NCBI RefSeq assembly: GCF_964019385.1
Contig: NC_088643.1
Coordinates: 42,636,440 to 42,700,439, forward strand
Reading direction: 5' to 3'
Length of the DNA: 64,000 nucleotides
Origin: Sycon ciliatum
Lineage: Eukaryota; Porifera; Calcarea; Leucosolenida; Sycettidae
A model generated the notes under the pieces. That model was not told the origin of the DNA. It made no database searches and saw only the letters and a program-made list of their open reading frames with translations. Numbering within the stretch: the first letter of the stretch is position 1; each line of letters starts with the position of its first letter. The translations under genes were made by a program, and so were the position numbers. This document shows positions 22,425-58,415 of this stretch, in pieces.

Positions 22425-25266
22425 ACACACACGCATGTACACGCACACACACACACACACACACAAACACACGCGCGTGCACACACACACACAAACACAC
22501 GCGCGTGCACACACACACACAAACAACTATGGCAGTTGCGCACTGGACGCAGGCCAAGGCGGATTTCTGAGACTTTCGTTGTTGTATTTTGTGCGTATAC
22601 AATTATGTAGATGTGTTAGCTAGTTACATTATAGGGTGTGGACCTATCATTACGATATACTTAGCCAGGTCTTAGCTCGCCTGCACTAGTACTGCATAGG
22701 CCAACCCGCATCGGTTATTATTATTGGCCAGACTGACTAGCTGCTGGGTGGGTTAACAGTTTCTTACAAGCTTCTTTACACAGGACTCCCTTCGGGAACG
22801 GACACGATAATTTACTTACTCAGTTTTACAGGGCTTACCTGGTGATATTAAATTCTGTCACTCAGCACATACATGATGTACATTGTACATGACTGTAATA
22901 CCAGGACTGGCAAGAGTACAAGATGATACTGGTACTTCGAAGTACATGTAGTTCCAATCCAGCTCATGACAGTCATACTGTACTGTAGTGATTTTGTTGA
23001 CTTCTGCTTGAATTGTAGTTTTGTACCTTCTTTGGCCAAGCTAAATACCGGCATGATCAGCACACACTTTACGCACCGCAAGTCTATGATCAGCACACAC
23101 TTTACGTACCGCAAGTCTAGTCGATCGTAGCCAGGGAGTCGTAAAAGGATGCTCAACTTCTCAAGACTCCTCCTATCCGCCGCAATCATTTTTATTTACC
23201 TCTACCGGTACAGTAGTATGTAGCTCGGCTGGGTCGGCTGTCTGGAAGTACCAAGACAGTGAAGTGGTTTCCTTCGCTAGTTCGGGGATAGGGAGTGGTG
23301 AAAAGGGTTTCCCTGCAAGTGCCGTCAGTCATTTTACTTACAAAACAGGTGTAGTAGTAGTAAATACTTCAGTTACAAGATCTACCAGGCCTGCAGGCAG
23401 GTAGACATGAATTAATTTTATGTGATAGACTAATAACAGTAGTACATGTATGACTGTAGAGGGGACGGTTTCAAATAGGACACCGGTTGCAAACCGGAAC
23501 GGACTCAATATTCACTTTCTCTCTTGGTATTTTGATTAGAAAACATATGTCACAGTGAGACTACGATGTGTTATACTCCGAGCCAAAATTTCATGGCTCT
23601 GCGATGACCAGAAGCGCCATATCAAGCAGGTGAGTTTTTGACGTGTTGCTTCGCACTGCGACTTGAGTTTTACGACTTTCGAAGAATCAACTTCTTGTCG
23701 CAGGTAAACAGCGGCTCGCCTCTCGCCAATAAAGCACCGCATACCAATCAAAACTAATGGAAGCACACACAAGGCTTATTGTTACTCTGTACTGGCCGTC
23801 GTGGAGCGATAGCAATTACCTAATTTCAGACCCAGAGTGAATTTGACGTGCACTCTAAAACGTGTCCGGTTTGGAGCCACCTCTGATTTGAACTTTTTTG
23901 AAGCGAAAAATTGGGCAACTTGGAGGCAATGGGTCAACACGAAGGAGTGGCTCAGTTCGATTGACTCTGGCCCCAGAGCAAACTTCAACATGCCAGTTTC
24001 CTTCCACAAACATATTTCGAGTGAAAAATCCGCTGATGATCGGTTTGGGTCTATACAAATTTGGCTGTCAAAACGTCCCAGTATCGAGCCGTCCCCTCTA
24101 CATGTAGTCCACCAATAATTACAAGGCAATATCTTTTACATGCACAATTTCGATCCGCTTGTATGACATTGTATAATGCATTGCATTGCAGCCCGGCCGG
24201 TTAGGCAATCATGAATAAAACCACCATGTGTTCATGTTCCCTAGAATTTAGAAATGAATGAATAGCAGTACTGTACGAGCGTACTAGTGTGTCGAGACGA
24301 CAGAGAAACGGTAGATACGGGACAACAATAAAAGTTTACCAATACCATGAATCAAAATACCAGGACCAAAGACGACACTGTACAGTGAATCGTGGTTAGT
24401 TAGGGATGTAAATCTACATGAGTCTTTGTACATAAATCGTCTCGCTTGTACAGATATCTAGAATAATAGTTCTATTATCATAACCATAGCATAGCCTAGG
24501 GCGACCTCGAACATGACGATGGTGCATGCTTGTGACGTGCGTGAGCTAGCCCACATGCATTGTCATAATCATCATGGTGCATTGGTGCATCATAACGAAA
24601 ATGAGTCCGACTCTGACTCTGAGCCTAGACTGAGGCCTTAGGCCAGTTAGGGAGGGCAGAAAGTACAAGCACAACAAGTCGAGCTGTTATTTTTTCACAA
24701 ATCATCCGTCCGAGTCCTGGTTACTGGAATACTGGGTCAAGGCATGGCTGTGTTGGCCAAGCAGTACCAAAATATTGAATGTACGGTTCGTTAGTGGAAC
24801 GACGTTACGTAAACCATTGGCATTGTAGCGCTAGACAAGTCTCAAGTAAGTTTGTTCATTAGATCTACCGAGCCACATTTTCAACAGGCAAGCAGCATCT
24901 AGCTCTTTACGCCTGTCCGACGAATAATTTTTGAAGTCATTGTCTGTTATAGCTTTACTAGAAAAGCGTGGATCTACTGTCACTTAGTGTCACTTAGTTA
25001 GGGTCTTACATGGTCCTTGGAGACCTTCAAAGTCCATAATCCAGGAGTTCAATTTTAGGACGAATGAGGTACTGGCAATAACCAGATAACTACATAGCTC
25101 ATCTCGTCACGTCTCTGCGAGCGCGCGGTCAGGCCAGTGTGCGTTTGCCAAGTACTAGTAAGTAATAGTCAGTTAGTTATTGTAGGGAAAGCACGTGTTG
25201 CACTACTCTATTTTGACGTATCACAGTGGTCCCTATAATCCAGCACCATTAAGTGCTAAGGAAATC
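22425..25266. other. Intergenic, nothing assigned
   Basis: (AC)n to 22520, a GGGAGTCGTAAAAGG relic near 23134, and unremarkable sequence. Both-strand open frames at about 23840-24120 lack splice support. Confidence 0.45.
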
Positions 25267-25379
25267 CTGCTGGATATGGGAAGGTGCTGGATATGGGAAG
25301 GTGCTGGATATGGGAAGGTGCTGGATATGGGAAGGTGCTGGATATGGGAAGGTGCTGGATATGGGAAGGTGCTGGATTA
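25267..25379. repeat. 17-base tandem repeat inside a Tigger-like end
   Basis: CTGGATATGGGAAGGTG is repeated more than six times. The preceding GTGGTCCCTATAATCCAGCA resembles pogo/Tigger TIRs of the TCCCTCTAATCCGGCA kind seen at 46226, so the array probably grew inside a decayed MITE. Confidence 0.85.
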
Positions 25380-25773
25380 ACAAAATTAATCTGATTTACG
25401 GCTGCAGTGTGCATGAAGAAGACATTTTTTTGGCTACTGAAAAATTGTGCTGGTTGATAGAGGGTGCTAGTTTTATTGAGAGGCGACTGTGCATGTAGTA
25501 GGACTAATCGTGGGAAGAATTATTTACTAGCTGGGGGAACATCCACAAGGGTCCATCAACTGAATATTCACACTTGACGGAAGTGAAGCTAAAGTACAGT
25601 GCTGCTCAATGAAATCTGATAGCGTGAATCAAGTTTGCGCCCTCGGCCTGCACCAGTTCACATCACAGTGTTCGCCGGTCTCGGGTTGCATAGCACCCCG
25701 AGTGGCATTCACTCGCTTGATCATATCTCATTGAGCAGCACTGTATTTAATCATCTATTCAATCTTTCTACAG

Positions 25774-25940
25774 GCGCGAATAGTCCTGGCGACAGAATGA
25801 CACACAAACGTAGTAAAAATGATTCACTGCATCAAAGCAAAACATATCCAGAGAATGCACCGGGCTCTCCTCCTGACCTACGTCTTCTTTGTGCGCCGCT
25901 TGTATTGGGGAATGGACCAACCAGGGCTGTTCCACCTTGA
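25774..25940 (+). other. Possible 5' non-coding or alternative exon
   Basis: After a pyrimidine-rich TTTCTACAG acceptor, a frame runs to a stop at 25940 with Pro/Ser-rich content (TYPENAPGSPPDLRLL). It cannot be joined in frame to the CARD exon 1 start. It may be a 5' UTR exon or chance. Confidence 0.25.
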
Positions 25941-26112
25941 CGACTCATAACAATCCTTTGGACATGGTAGTCAGTGCAGTCTGGTGATTGCCGCTCAAGC
26001 ATGAAACTCCGAGTCCCCACAAGAGAGAGTTTTGTATCCTTCTCTGTGCAAATGAATAGTTAAATAACTTAAATTCTGTGTTACTTGGTTGTGTCGATAG
26101 GAAGTTGTCGCG

Positions 26113-49641
<23,529 letters not shown>

Positions 49642-49892
49642 CAAGTTATCAAGCAGCTCTCAGCAGGTGAGGACCGGAGGGTGTCGGCCATTCTGCATAT
49701 ATAGCTTTATATCTATAAGTAAGCATAATGCACAACCACACAGCTATGATAGAGTTGAGTTGAAGAGGAAGGATGCCAGGACTGACATCGGCACGACCAC
49801 ACGTCAAAATACTCTACCAGAATGAGAGCAGGATTCATCATAGCATGTTCTGTGTGTATGTTAGTGCGGGTTTGTGTGGGAATGTGTGTGCT

Positions 49893-49929
<37 letters not shown>

Positions 49930-51246
49930 ACGTGTGTGTATGTGTGTGTGTGTGTATGCAAGTGCGTGTGCAAGCATGGTTGTTCAGTCTTGTCCTGCAC
50001 TGCCATGAAATTGAAATGTTTGTCTTCTGTACTCTATGCAGAGATGAATTTCCTGGTGATTATTTTCTTGCGCCATGGCTTCTCAGTTCCAGTGAAGTGA
50101 GCATCCTGTCCTCATATGTACAAGTGCTGCACACTAGCTGCACCTATCATGCAGGGTTAGTACCGAATTCCGAACTGAGACTACGATGTACATGTCTGCT
50201 GCATACGTAAATCTTGAATTTGATTTTCAGTTGTGAATTCCCTTTTGGTTTTCGTAAAATGTGACCCAAACTATGCTATTTTCTTTACTGCAAAGTAATC
50301 CGGTGGAAATGTTACCTACTAGTGTGTCCTTTTTTCTGTGTATTATCGCATTATTGTCTCAGAGGAAACTGTTACCCTACTATTCTGTTAAATTTGATGT
50401 AAAAATTAATAGCGTCGGGTACAAAAGAACTAATCAGCTGGGGTTGTTTTTTGGCATGACCTGCTCGAAATATGCACTAACAGCTTGGTAGTAGTTGCTC
50501 TAAATATACACTAACCTTGGTAGTAGTTGGAGATCATCAGCTACAGGATGCCATCGTAAACTATACTGTATTTTGTGGTATGGCCATCCACTTCAAAACA
50601 GCAGTATTCTGGCCGTAATTCAGATCAAAATGAATGTATTTCCCTCTTCTGCAGTTCTTTCAAAGTTTTATTATAAATTTATAATTGAATGAGATTATCG
50701 TACATTTTGAGACTACCAACTCCCCACCACTACATACCCTCTCCAGCTGACCTTGTTCACCACACCCATAAATGGCTGTTTATATTCATGATTCACGGGA
50801 AGCACAAATCTGCTCATTCTGATTGTGAAGGCAGTCCGTCTATTGTCATCACAATCCAGTTTACACGATCCTGATGATGATAATTTTGCCGAATTATTTT
50901 TTTAAAGGACGATGTTGGGGTGACGACTGCACCTTAGCTTGGTGGTAGAGCTTCGCTTGCCCTATTAAAGCGAAGTTCTCGTCCTGGTGGTTTCAGTCAT
51001 GTTTTCTTTGTTTCATACTTTTCCTGTTTCAACTCCATCAAACCTTTGAACATTGTGAAACACTCGACAGCTTGTGTTTAGCCCGGTAGTGTGCTTGTAA
51101 AGAGCTGCACATTCACTTTGGCAAGTAGGACAGTCAGTCTGTGTTCATGTAGATGTACGTTGTCTACACATGCAGACTTGCAGTGCACATGCGTATATCT
51201 GCAAATCTTCATGTGATCAGTGGCTATCGAAAGTCTGGTGACTTAC
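49642..51246. other. CARD gene 3' flank and intergenic DNA
   Basis: A TG repeat at about 49890-49960, and a tRNA-like SINE head at about 50930-51000 (TTAGCTTGGTGGTAGAGC then an anticodon-type stem TTCGCTT/AAGCGAA). No obvious gene. Confidence 0.45.
50930..51000 (+). repeat. tRNA-derived SINE head
   Basis: A-box TTAGCTTGGTGGTAGAGC, helix TTCGCTT/AAGCGAA and a weak B box (GTTCTCGTCCTGG). The pyrimidine-rich tail TTTTCTTTGTTTCATACTTT resembles that after 1516. Confidence 0.5.
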
Positions 51247-51550
51247 GGTGCGTTTGAATCGTCTTGATCAACTTTTCGAACAAATTCATAAAAGAGATTA
51301 GTTGAAGTGTCCAAACTGAACGGTTTCTATCACTTTAGACTTTTTTCAGTGGAATTGTCATGGCGATAATGACGTCCGATCCGATCGACCATTTCCACGT
51401 AGCTATTCCAAACTCTTCTGAACTAATTCTCCAATCGGGTAGATGGAATTTCGAGGAGACTTTCGTTTTCTAAAGAGGCCAATAAGCCACCTCTTCAGGA
51501 AAACGAAACTCCTCGAAAAGTCAAAGGGTGACAATTCGAACGCGCCCATA
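51247..51550. mobile_element. MITE, GGTGCGTTTGAATC ends
   Basis: GGTGCGTTTGAATCGTC and the reverse complement GACAATTCGAACGCGCC match at 14 of 17 positions. An inner arm (TTTCGAGGAGACTTTCGTTTTC / AAACGAAACTCCTCGAAA) is also inverted. No clear target duplication seen. Confidence 0.7.
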
Positions 51551-51768
51551 CTACCCATAGTAGCATTATCTCAAATTTTACTATACCTGCATCTCTCTTA
51601 TTTTCATAGGTCTTGTCCCTTCAATGGTAATGATGATGAGCGATTTTCTTTGGACTGTGGAAAGAGGGATTGCCCATTCAGCCAGCACTTGGGATTGATC
51701 AGTGTCCCTTCATAAGAACCATATCTGGAGCACACATTGATAACTTAATATTCGAATTAATTAATCCA

Positions 51769-52101
<333 letters not shown>

Positions 52102-52104
<3 letters not shown>

Positions 52105-52900
52105 GAGCTGTGCTGCAACTCCGAGGTTCACATACTAGTAGTAGTGACATACTACTATTAGTACCTACTACTAGTACAGTAGTAGTCACGATCATCATCA
52201 GGTAACATCCTCATCCATAACATCCTCATCTACTACCGCCGTACCGGTAGTAGATCCCCTTCATTGGCCAGTCACATGTCATGTTCATTGTTCATGTAGT
52301 TGCGCGTGGGGATCATACTGATTCTCCCCCTGCATTTTGCCCTTTGCCACTTTGCCACGGAAGGGGAAGTACCTTTCATTCATTGTCAGTCTTTGTTCTT
52401 GCCGATCTTGTTGGGCCAACAATAGATCCTAGGCCTAGCTTGTACATGTACTACATTTTGTAAGTAACTTAGTTAGTGTTAGTTACATGTAGTTGAAGTT
52501 GTAGGGTCTGACTGGCACAACAAACCCTTGAAACAGTCATCAACTCAATCACTGCATTTAATTATGCTAGACTAGCCTAGAGCAGTAATGGTGACATGAA
52601 AGGTATCACCTGTACTGATATCCGCTGGTTTGAGGAAAAGATTGAAACGGGAAAAGTCTGAAGAAAGACAGCCACCATGTAGATTCTACCGCTGGGACTG
52701 ATATCCTCGTTTCACGGCTGTATGTGCGCTACATCACTAGCTGAGTTTGTTCTCTCGCACTACATGTACTATGTAGCTCATGATGCGGATCTGTTATGGT
52801 AGATCTACACTACAGTCATACAGATAATGATTCCAATGTCGTACACGCTTGAATGCACGCGCACGCGCGCGCAGATACCGGTCCGGGTAGATCTACATTA
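52102..52900. other. Intergenic, nothing assigned
   Basis: Short ACTACTAGTAC palindromes near 52140-52190. No coding signal. Confidence 0.4.
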
Positions 52901-53300
52901 GAGAGGTTTCGACCCGCGTGATTTGTGCTCTTACGTGAACGTCAATTTTTTGCGTCGACGCGAGCTCAGAAAGAGCTTTCGTTTCACGTTGCTTGTGAAG
53001 CACGTCGTTTCGCTGACGACAGGAGCGAAAACTGGGGGCGAAAACTTCAAAAAGTGAAAAAAGTGATTTTTGGTGAGGCCAAAGTCGCACAAATATTATT
53101 TATAGCTAGTTTAGGCAAAATCGACAAATCGAGTCAATAATCCCAACCTGATAGCAAGGCTAAATTTGCAAAAACTCGCGTCACGTCGAACGTGAGTTGA
53201 CCTCAGCTCACGTCATGAACGGGAGTTTCGACGCCAAAATTTGCCACACCGACGTGAAATTTCACGGTGTAGTGCAGAACAACGTGAAGCGAAACCTCTC
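52901..53300. mobile_element. Tc1/mariner-type MITE
   Basis: GAGAGGTTTCG at the left and CGAAACCTCTC at the right, each next to TA. Interior motifs (CACGTGA / TCACGTC types) are rich in ACGT. No transposase. Confidence 0.88.
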
Positions 53301-53719
53301 TATTGTCATGTCATTACTTCAATACTTGACATTAGTAACACATGACTGTACTAATACTAGTAATAGTAATACTAGTACTAATAGTAGATTGGTAACTAAC
53401 GTTACTTTAGTTCATTTCGTGTGTTTTGCACTGTTTCCCCTGGCCATGGTAAAAAATTAAGTTGATTCTCAGGTCATGAGCCTGTGAAAATCGGTGCGAG
53501 CGAGCGTTGTTTTATTTTATTTCCCACAATTATTTGTTTATTAATTTTCCAAAGATAGGGTCACACAATTAATTTTCCAAAGATAGGGTCACACAATGTG
53601 TGACCCTATCTTTGGAAAATTAATAAACAAAATAATTGTGTTAGTGCAATTAGGAGTATAATCGATGCAGACATGGCCAGACAACAACGAGTTCATGGAA
53701 TTTTTAAGGATTTTTATGT

Positions 53720-53759
53720 TATTCAAAATCGATTTTCGTGTTCCGCTCATCAGTGAATA
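53720..53759 (-). ncRNA. Hammerhead-like fold, PLE-2, sense copy
   Basis: Minus strand: stem I UAUUCA / UGAAUA (six pairs), CUGAUGA (53753-53747), GAAA, stem III AAU-CG-AUU, triplet UUU. Stem II is very weak (GCGGAACAC, one certain pair), so activity is uncertain. It lies 3' of the frame in sense orientation. Confidence 0.55.
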
Positions 53760-53959
53760 GTATCGGAACTGAGGGTACTGTGTACAAAAATAGAACATTT
53801 TATAACAGCATAATTAATTAAAAGTGTGAACAACAAAGGAAGTGCTACAGCATTACATAATATGTGTCAAACATAGTGCTAACGTATATAACTGAGTGCA
53901 GCCACAAAGCAAGAGGTGATACAGTGCAACATGACACAACATTTACATCTGATAACCAG

Positions 53960-54364
53960 CTACGAGAACAACTTTAGCGCGACTACGTGCTTCTTTTGTT
54001 TACAAAGAACAGGATTATGCACACGAATACATACAGCTTCCAGAACCTTCAATTGCTTAACATAACTTGCACGGCACAAAACAGAAAAGTGAGAATCATC
54101 GTACACACTAAGACAATCTGGACGTGATAACAAGTGACAAAATACAGCTGACTTTTTGCTCACGTCGCTCTCTTCCGTCTCATCCCGCTCCTTTCCTTCG
54201 ACCTCCTCCGCCCTATCCTCGTCCTCCGTCTCATCTTCATCATCATCGTCCTCATCACCACCATCATCATCATCAGTCACTTCCTCATCATCCGTTTGAT
54301 GCTTAGTCTCACTGCACTCCTTATCAGCCTCAGTTCCGATACTATTCACTGATGAGCGGAACAC
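53960..54364 (-). pseudogene. PLE-2 C-terminal endonuclease remnant
   Basis: 134 residues. A strongly acidic linker (DDDDGGDEDDDDEDETEDED) is followed by a conserved end: HLLSRPDCLSVYDDSHFSVL, then LKVLEAVCIRVHNPVLCKQK. The Glu of the LEA-V-I block and the P-x-L motif correspond to the C-terminal part of GIY-YIG domains in Penelope-like elements (usually P-x-L-N). The N-terminus reads into the adjoining pseudo-LTR, so this is only a fragment. Confidence 0.65.
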
Positions 54365-54382
54365 GAAAATCGATTTTGAATA
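54343..54382 (+). ncRNA. Hammerhead-like fold, PLE-2, inverted copy
   Basis: Same sequence as 53720-53759 on the opposite strand: TATTCA 54343-54348, CTGATGA 54349-54355, GAAA 54365-54368, TGAATA 54377-54382. No base differs. Confidence 0.55.
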
Positions 54383-54461
54383 ACATAAAAATCCTTAAAA
54401 ATTCCATGAACTCGTTGTTGTCTGGCCATGTCTGCATCGATTATACTCCTAATTGCACTAA

Positions 54462-55402
54462 TAAAATTGCTTTCTCCACGCCGACTCTTTAAAATAATTG
54501 TGGGAAAAAAATAAAACCCATACAAATGTATGTACATGGTCACATGTTCATAATATTCGGGCCAGGGAGTAGAAAAATACCGGTATTTTACTACTCCCTG
54601 ATTCATGCCTTTCGCAATGCATGCCCAGGGCTAGGGCGCGCTGGCCATGCAGCCGTGGATAAGCGGTACATACATGTACATGCATTAAATTTTATGCGCT
54701 GCATGCAGGCTGCGCGCTGGTCGTATCGGATCAGCAAGTGCACTTGCACTGCACGCAGCGTTCTGAACGCGCTGAGCTGAGGGCGCCGGCCCCGCGGCCA
54801 GGTCAATGATGGTCAATCGACTGGATTTCCATGTCCGCTACAGTAGTTACTAAAATATTTTTATTTAGTTACTTACGACGTTATAACGTTAGCAGTGTGT
54901 CTTTGGCGCAGTTTTTAGTTAGGAACGATAATCTACGGGAATACTAATAGTTACGACAATAGGTGCGCCGAACACCTAGCAGTAGATTGTGTGTGTAAGA
55001 GTGTAAGCGAAATATCGTCAGGGCGATCTCTTGTTGCTGCCGTCGTGTAATACGTTCCAGCACGGCCTGTGACTAACTACTTGGTCTTGGGGGTACGTAC
55101 ACAATGCTATTATGGAAATATGTGTGTTTTAGAACACGTATCTATCTGAGTGTATTATGCTTCCTGAAAAGATCAGTAGAAGAACATGCAGTGTGTGGGC
55201 GAAAAACGTCCAGAAAGCGTAAACCCCCTGCACTGTGTAAAATGCAGTCCCGAGAGGAGGGCTCACACTCACACCCCAGTATGGCAAGATCCCCATGTCT
55301 CACCCCAAGAAGAAGTGAGTACAGTAGTAGTCATACTGGTCGTAGATAATGAAAAAAATGAATAATGAAAACTGGGATGTTTAGCCAATAGTAATAGTAA
55401 TA
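54462..55402. other. Intergenic; one palindrome
   Basis: The palindrome at 54565-54598 (see 2132-2165) is the only structure noted. Confidence 0.45.
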
Positions 55403-55804
55403 CCGTAGAATCCCGCGGATAAGCCCACCCACGTATAAGTCCATGCTTGCGCATAAGCCCAGGCCAAGTAACATTATTTCGAACATCACGAAGCTTCGTC
55501 ATACAAGCCCATGGGTCTAGGTCGTACCAAGAGTCCATAAATTATGGACTCTTGGTCGTACCATGTACATAGTACAATGTCATGTAGATTGTTTTTGTAC
55601 ATTTCAACAAAATCATCGGTTGTTTTTGTTTGCACAGTGGCTTTCAGCAACGTACTTCTCACTTCCTTGGTACTTTTCAATAGCACAATGTTGGTGACAG
55701 CGTATAAGCCCATGCCCGCGAAAATACCCATGTTCTTGTATATGCCCACCGAAATGTCCTTGTGAAACAGATAAGCCCATGGGCTTATCCGCGGGATTCT
55801 ACGG
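55403..55804. mobile_element. pogo/Tigger-like MITE
   Basis: TIR CCGTAGAATCCCGCGGATAA and its reverse complement, TA on both sides. The interior repeats AAGCCCATG. Confidence 0.92.
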
Positions 55805-55884
55805 TATGTGAAGAGAAAAGGACCTATAAGTTACTATTTATGACTAACAGTCCACCAAAGGTAACGAGATAGTATACTTATAGA

Positions 55885-56010
55885 ATAGTAACTGAGCCCG
55901 AGTGTTTACGAAAAATAAAAACCCGAGTCAAAAAACCGAGGCGAAGCCGAGGTTTTTTGACGAGGGTTTTTATTTTTCGTGAACACGAGGGCGAAGTTTC
56001 TATTCTTTTT
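55885..56010. repeat. Long palindrome upstream of the YR gene
   Basis: Arms of about 60 bases (GAATAG...GAAAAATAAAAACCCGAGTC / reverse) around AACCGAGGCGAAGCCGAGGTT. The same centre is at 13390-13410. It may contain the promoter or recombination site of the element. Confidence 0.85.
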
Positions 56011-56118
56011 AAAATAAACTAATAAAAAACGATTTTCATGAGACTCCATTTTGGATCAATCTTTTTGCAGGCTCATCGTGCGTTTTCGTTCTTTCTGTCT
56101 TTGGGCAACTTTGGCAAG

Positions 56119-57651
56119 ATGGCAGATTCAGCTTCCTCTTCTCGTTTCGTTCCAGTTTCTGACGAAGAGAAGGCTCGTCTTCTAGACGAAGCAGTACCTC
56201 AGAAAACAAAGCAGGCAACGAAGTTTTGGATGTCTGTGTTCAAAGACTTTTGTTCGGACAATGAAGATGCCCGAAAACTTCTACAGGAAAAGGACGCTGA
56301 CTGGATGAGCATCGAAGAGGAAACATTAGCCTCTTTATTGGAGTCCTTTTACTGCTGTGCCAGGAAAAAGGATAAAACTGAGTACAAGCGTGCTTCTATG
56401 ATTGCAGCCAGAGGTGCTATCCAGCGCCAACTCAATATCTTCAACAGAGGAATTGACTTGAAAAGTCTAAAGTTCGACCGCGCCAACAAACTGCTCGATG
56501 CTGTTCTCAAGGACAAAAAGAAGAATGGTCGAGAGGCCCCGGTCACGCACAAGGAGACGATTTGCGATGCAGACGGGGAGAAACTGTCCGGGTATTTCGC
56601 AGACGTGAGCACTACTCTTGACGTAAAGAAGCTCACTCAGTACGTGTGGTTCAACTGCACGATCCATTTCTGTCTTCGTGGAAACGAGGCACAATCCCAG
56701 CTCAAGCCATCCGACCTCGTATTCACGACAATCGCTGGTGAGGAAGCCATTGTTCTGCACGCTGATTATATGTCAAAGAACCATCAGGGTGGTCTGACAG
56801 GGAGCCATACCGAGACCAGCGGAGCAATCACAAGATCTGATATGATCGCTGTTTTCCGAAGGTACCTGTCAAAGCTCCATCCAGAAATGGATCGTCTATT
56901 CCAGCGGGCAAAGTACGGAAGTGGAGTGCTCGCCATGGACTGTGATGTTTGGTTTATGAAGTCGGCACTTGGACACAACACATTGGGTAAGTAGCTGTAT
57001 TTTCTCCCATTTTGAACGGCGTTTTGTATAACTCTTGTTCCAAGCTTCTGTGATTGGTGTCAGTGTTCCCTCTCAGGTGTTCTATACTTGTACCTAATTT
57101 TTATTGAGATTCTGGAGGTTGTGATGAATGACTCATTTCACTCATTAAGATATCTGTTTCTGTATATTTTGTGATACTGCTATGCAGGAAAGATGATGAA
57201 GGAGATTTCTTCAGCCGCTGGCCTTGGCCAGACGTACACTAACCACTGCGTCCGTGTTACTTCTATATCCCACATGAAGGCCTCCGGAGCTGAGGATCGC
57301 AAGATCTGCACCGTAAGTGGTCATCGCAATGTGCAGTCACTTCAGGCATATGACCGACCGACGGCATCGGATGTCATGGCTTTGTCAAAAGCAATTGACA
57401 AGGAAAATGTTAGTCCGCAGACATCACCAGCACCTGTATCTGCTTCACCCGTGTCTGCACCGCCTGCTGCTGTCGCTGCTGCTGCATCATCTAGTCCTTC
57501 ACCACTGGGCTCTCTGTTCTCTGCTCAAGGCTCAACTTGGTCGAATGTTACTATCAACGTAACTCCACAGCTGCCTGAGAAACGTAAGAATCGCCCGAGT
57601 TTGAAATTGAAGAAGAAGCCAAAGAAGGAGCATGATGATGATGATAAGTGA
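56119..57651 (+). CDS. Tyrosine recombinase, Crypton/DUF3504-like, intact
   Basis: Exons 56119-56986 and 57188-57651, one phase-1 intron, 443 residues. All catalytic positions of the YR fold are visible: Arg187 (FCLRGNEAQ), Lys220 (YMSKNHQGG), His309-x-x-Arg312 (NHCVR), His335 (SGHRNVQ) and nucleophile Tyr344 (LQAYDRP). The N-terminal half (KQATKFWMSVFKDFC) fits the core-binding helices of Crypton and QRICH1/ZMYM-type proteins. The C-terminus is Ala/Ser/Pro-rich, then a Lys-rich tail (LKLKKKPKKEHDDDD), likely nuclear. The start at 56119 has an AAGATGG context; an upstream ATG at 56038 is in frame. It may be an active transposon or a young gene. Confidence 0.87.
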
Positions 57652-57739
57652 ATTTTTGTATCTCTTCTTCTTGTTGTGATCTCTCGTTCTATTACTCTAC
57701 GCTCTACTCTATTTTTCTGCATATTCTCCTATTCAATCC

Positions 57740-57870
57740 CTAAAAAGTGGTTTTTTATAGCTACAGGTTTTTTATAGCTACAGGTTTTTTATACAGGTTT
57801 TTTATCACTGGCAGGTTTTTACAGCCATGTTTTATAGCTACAGGTTTTTTATTGAGGTCTATACACGATA
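57740..57870. repeat. Degenerate tandem repeat TTTTTTATAGCTACAGG
   Basis: Four to five imperfect copies in the 3' flank of the recombinase gene. Confidence 0.85.
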
Positions 57871-57927
57871 TAAACAACTTGCATTCATCACAAAAATATG
57901 CAGAGGTTTTTATTAGTATATTTTAAA

Positions 57928-58415
57928 GTCAGATAGTGCGACAACAAGGCACAAAACTGACAAGGATATTGAGACATTGGACGACCTGACACCTAGCTCC
58001 AACACATCTACGAAGCACAAACCAACAATCTTCCAACTTGGAAGGCTTTCGCTTGCGGAAAGTTCCAAAGAGGGGAAGGGGTGCGCCATGAAGATGTGCA
58101 CGAGCTATGTCCCTCTGCAATAAAGAATGTTGAACGTTTCGGGATGATGATGACGAGACTAGTAAGACCATTGGACAAACCGGTCTAACTATAACTCGAA
58201 AACGCAAGGCAACAGACCACCCAACTTGGGAGGCTCAAAGGTATGTAAAAATACAGAAAGAGGGCCCGGGCCCTCTTTGGAATTTTCCGCACCTGAGCCT
58301 TCCAAGTTGGAAGGTTGTTGGTTTGCGCTTCGTAGATGTGTTGGAGCTAGGTGTCAGGTCGTCCAATGTCTCTATATCCTTGTCAGTTTTGTGCCTTGTT
58401 GTCGCACTATCTTAC
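57928..58415. repeat. Large foldback in the right end of the YR element
   Basis: Arm AGATAGTGCGACAACAAGGC through ACCTAGCTCCAACACATCTA returns inverted at 58300-58415. A relative lies at 61490-61715 (CCTTCCGACTTGGAAGGTTC) and a piece at 1130-1200. Confidence 0.8.

Larger units (their letters stand above)
53641..54461 (-). mobile_element. Penelope-like element 3' fragment (PLE-2)
   Basis: 134-base inverted repeats (53641-53774 and 54328-54461) flank a minus-strand frame ending like Penelope-type GIY-YIG endonucleases. Each repeat carries a hammerhead-like fold. The RT part is missing, so it is 5'-truncated. Confidence 0.75.

Noticed and set aside
52980..53030. Possible hammerhead (CTGACGA...GAAA with TTTCG/CGAAA stem)
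   Set aside because: No U at position 16.1 and no stem III; chance match within a MITE.
54325..54364. Start of the acidic minus-strand frame as a real N-terminus
   Set aside because: The first residues are encoded by the inverted pseudo-LTR, so the frame is a truncated fragment.
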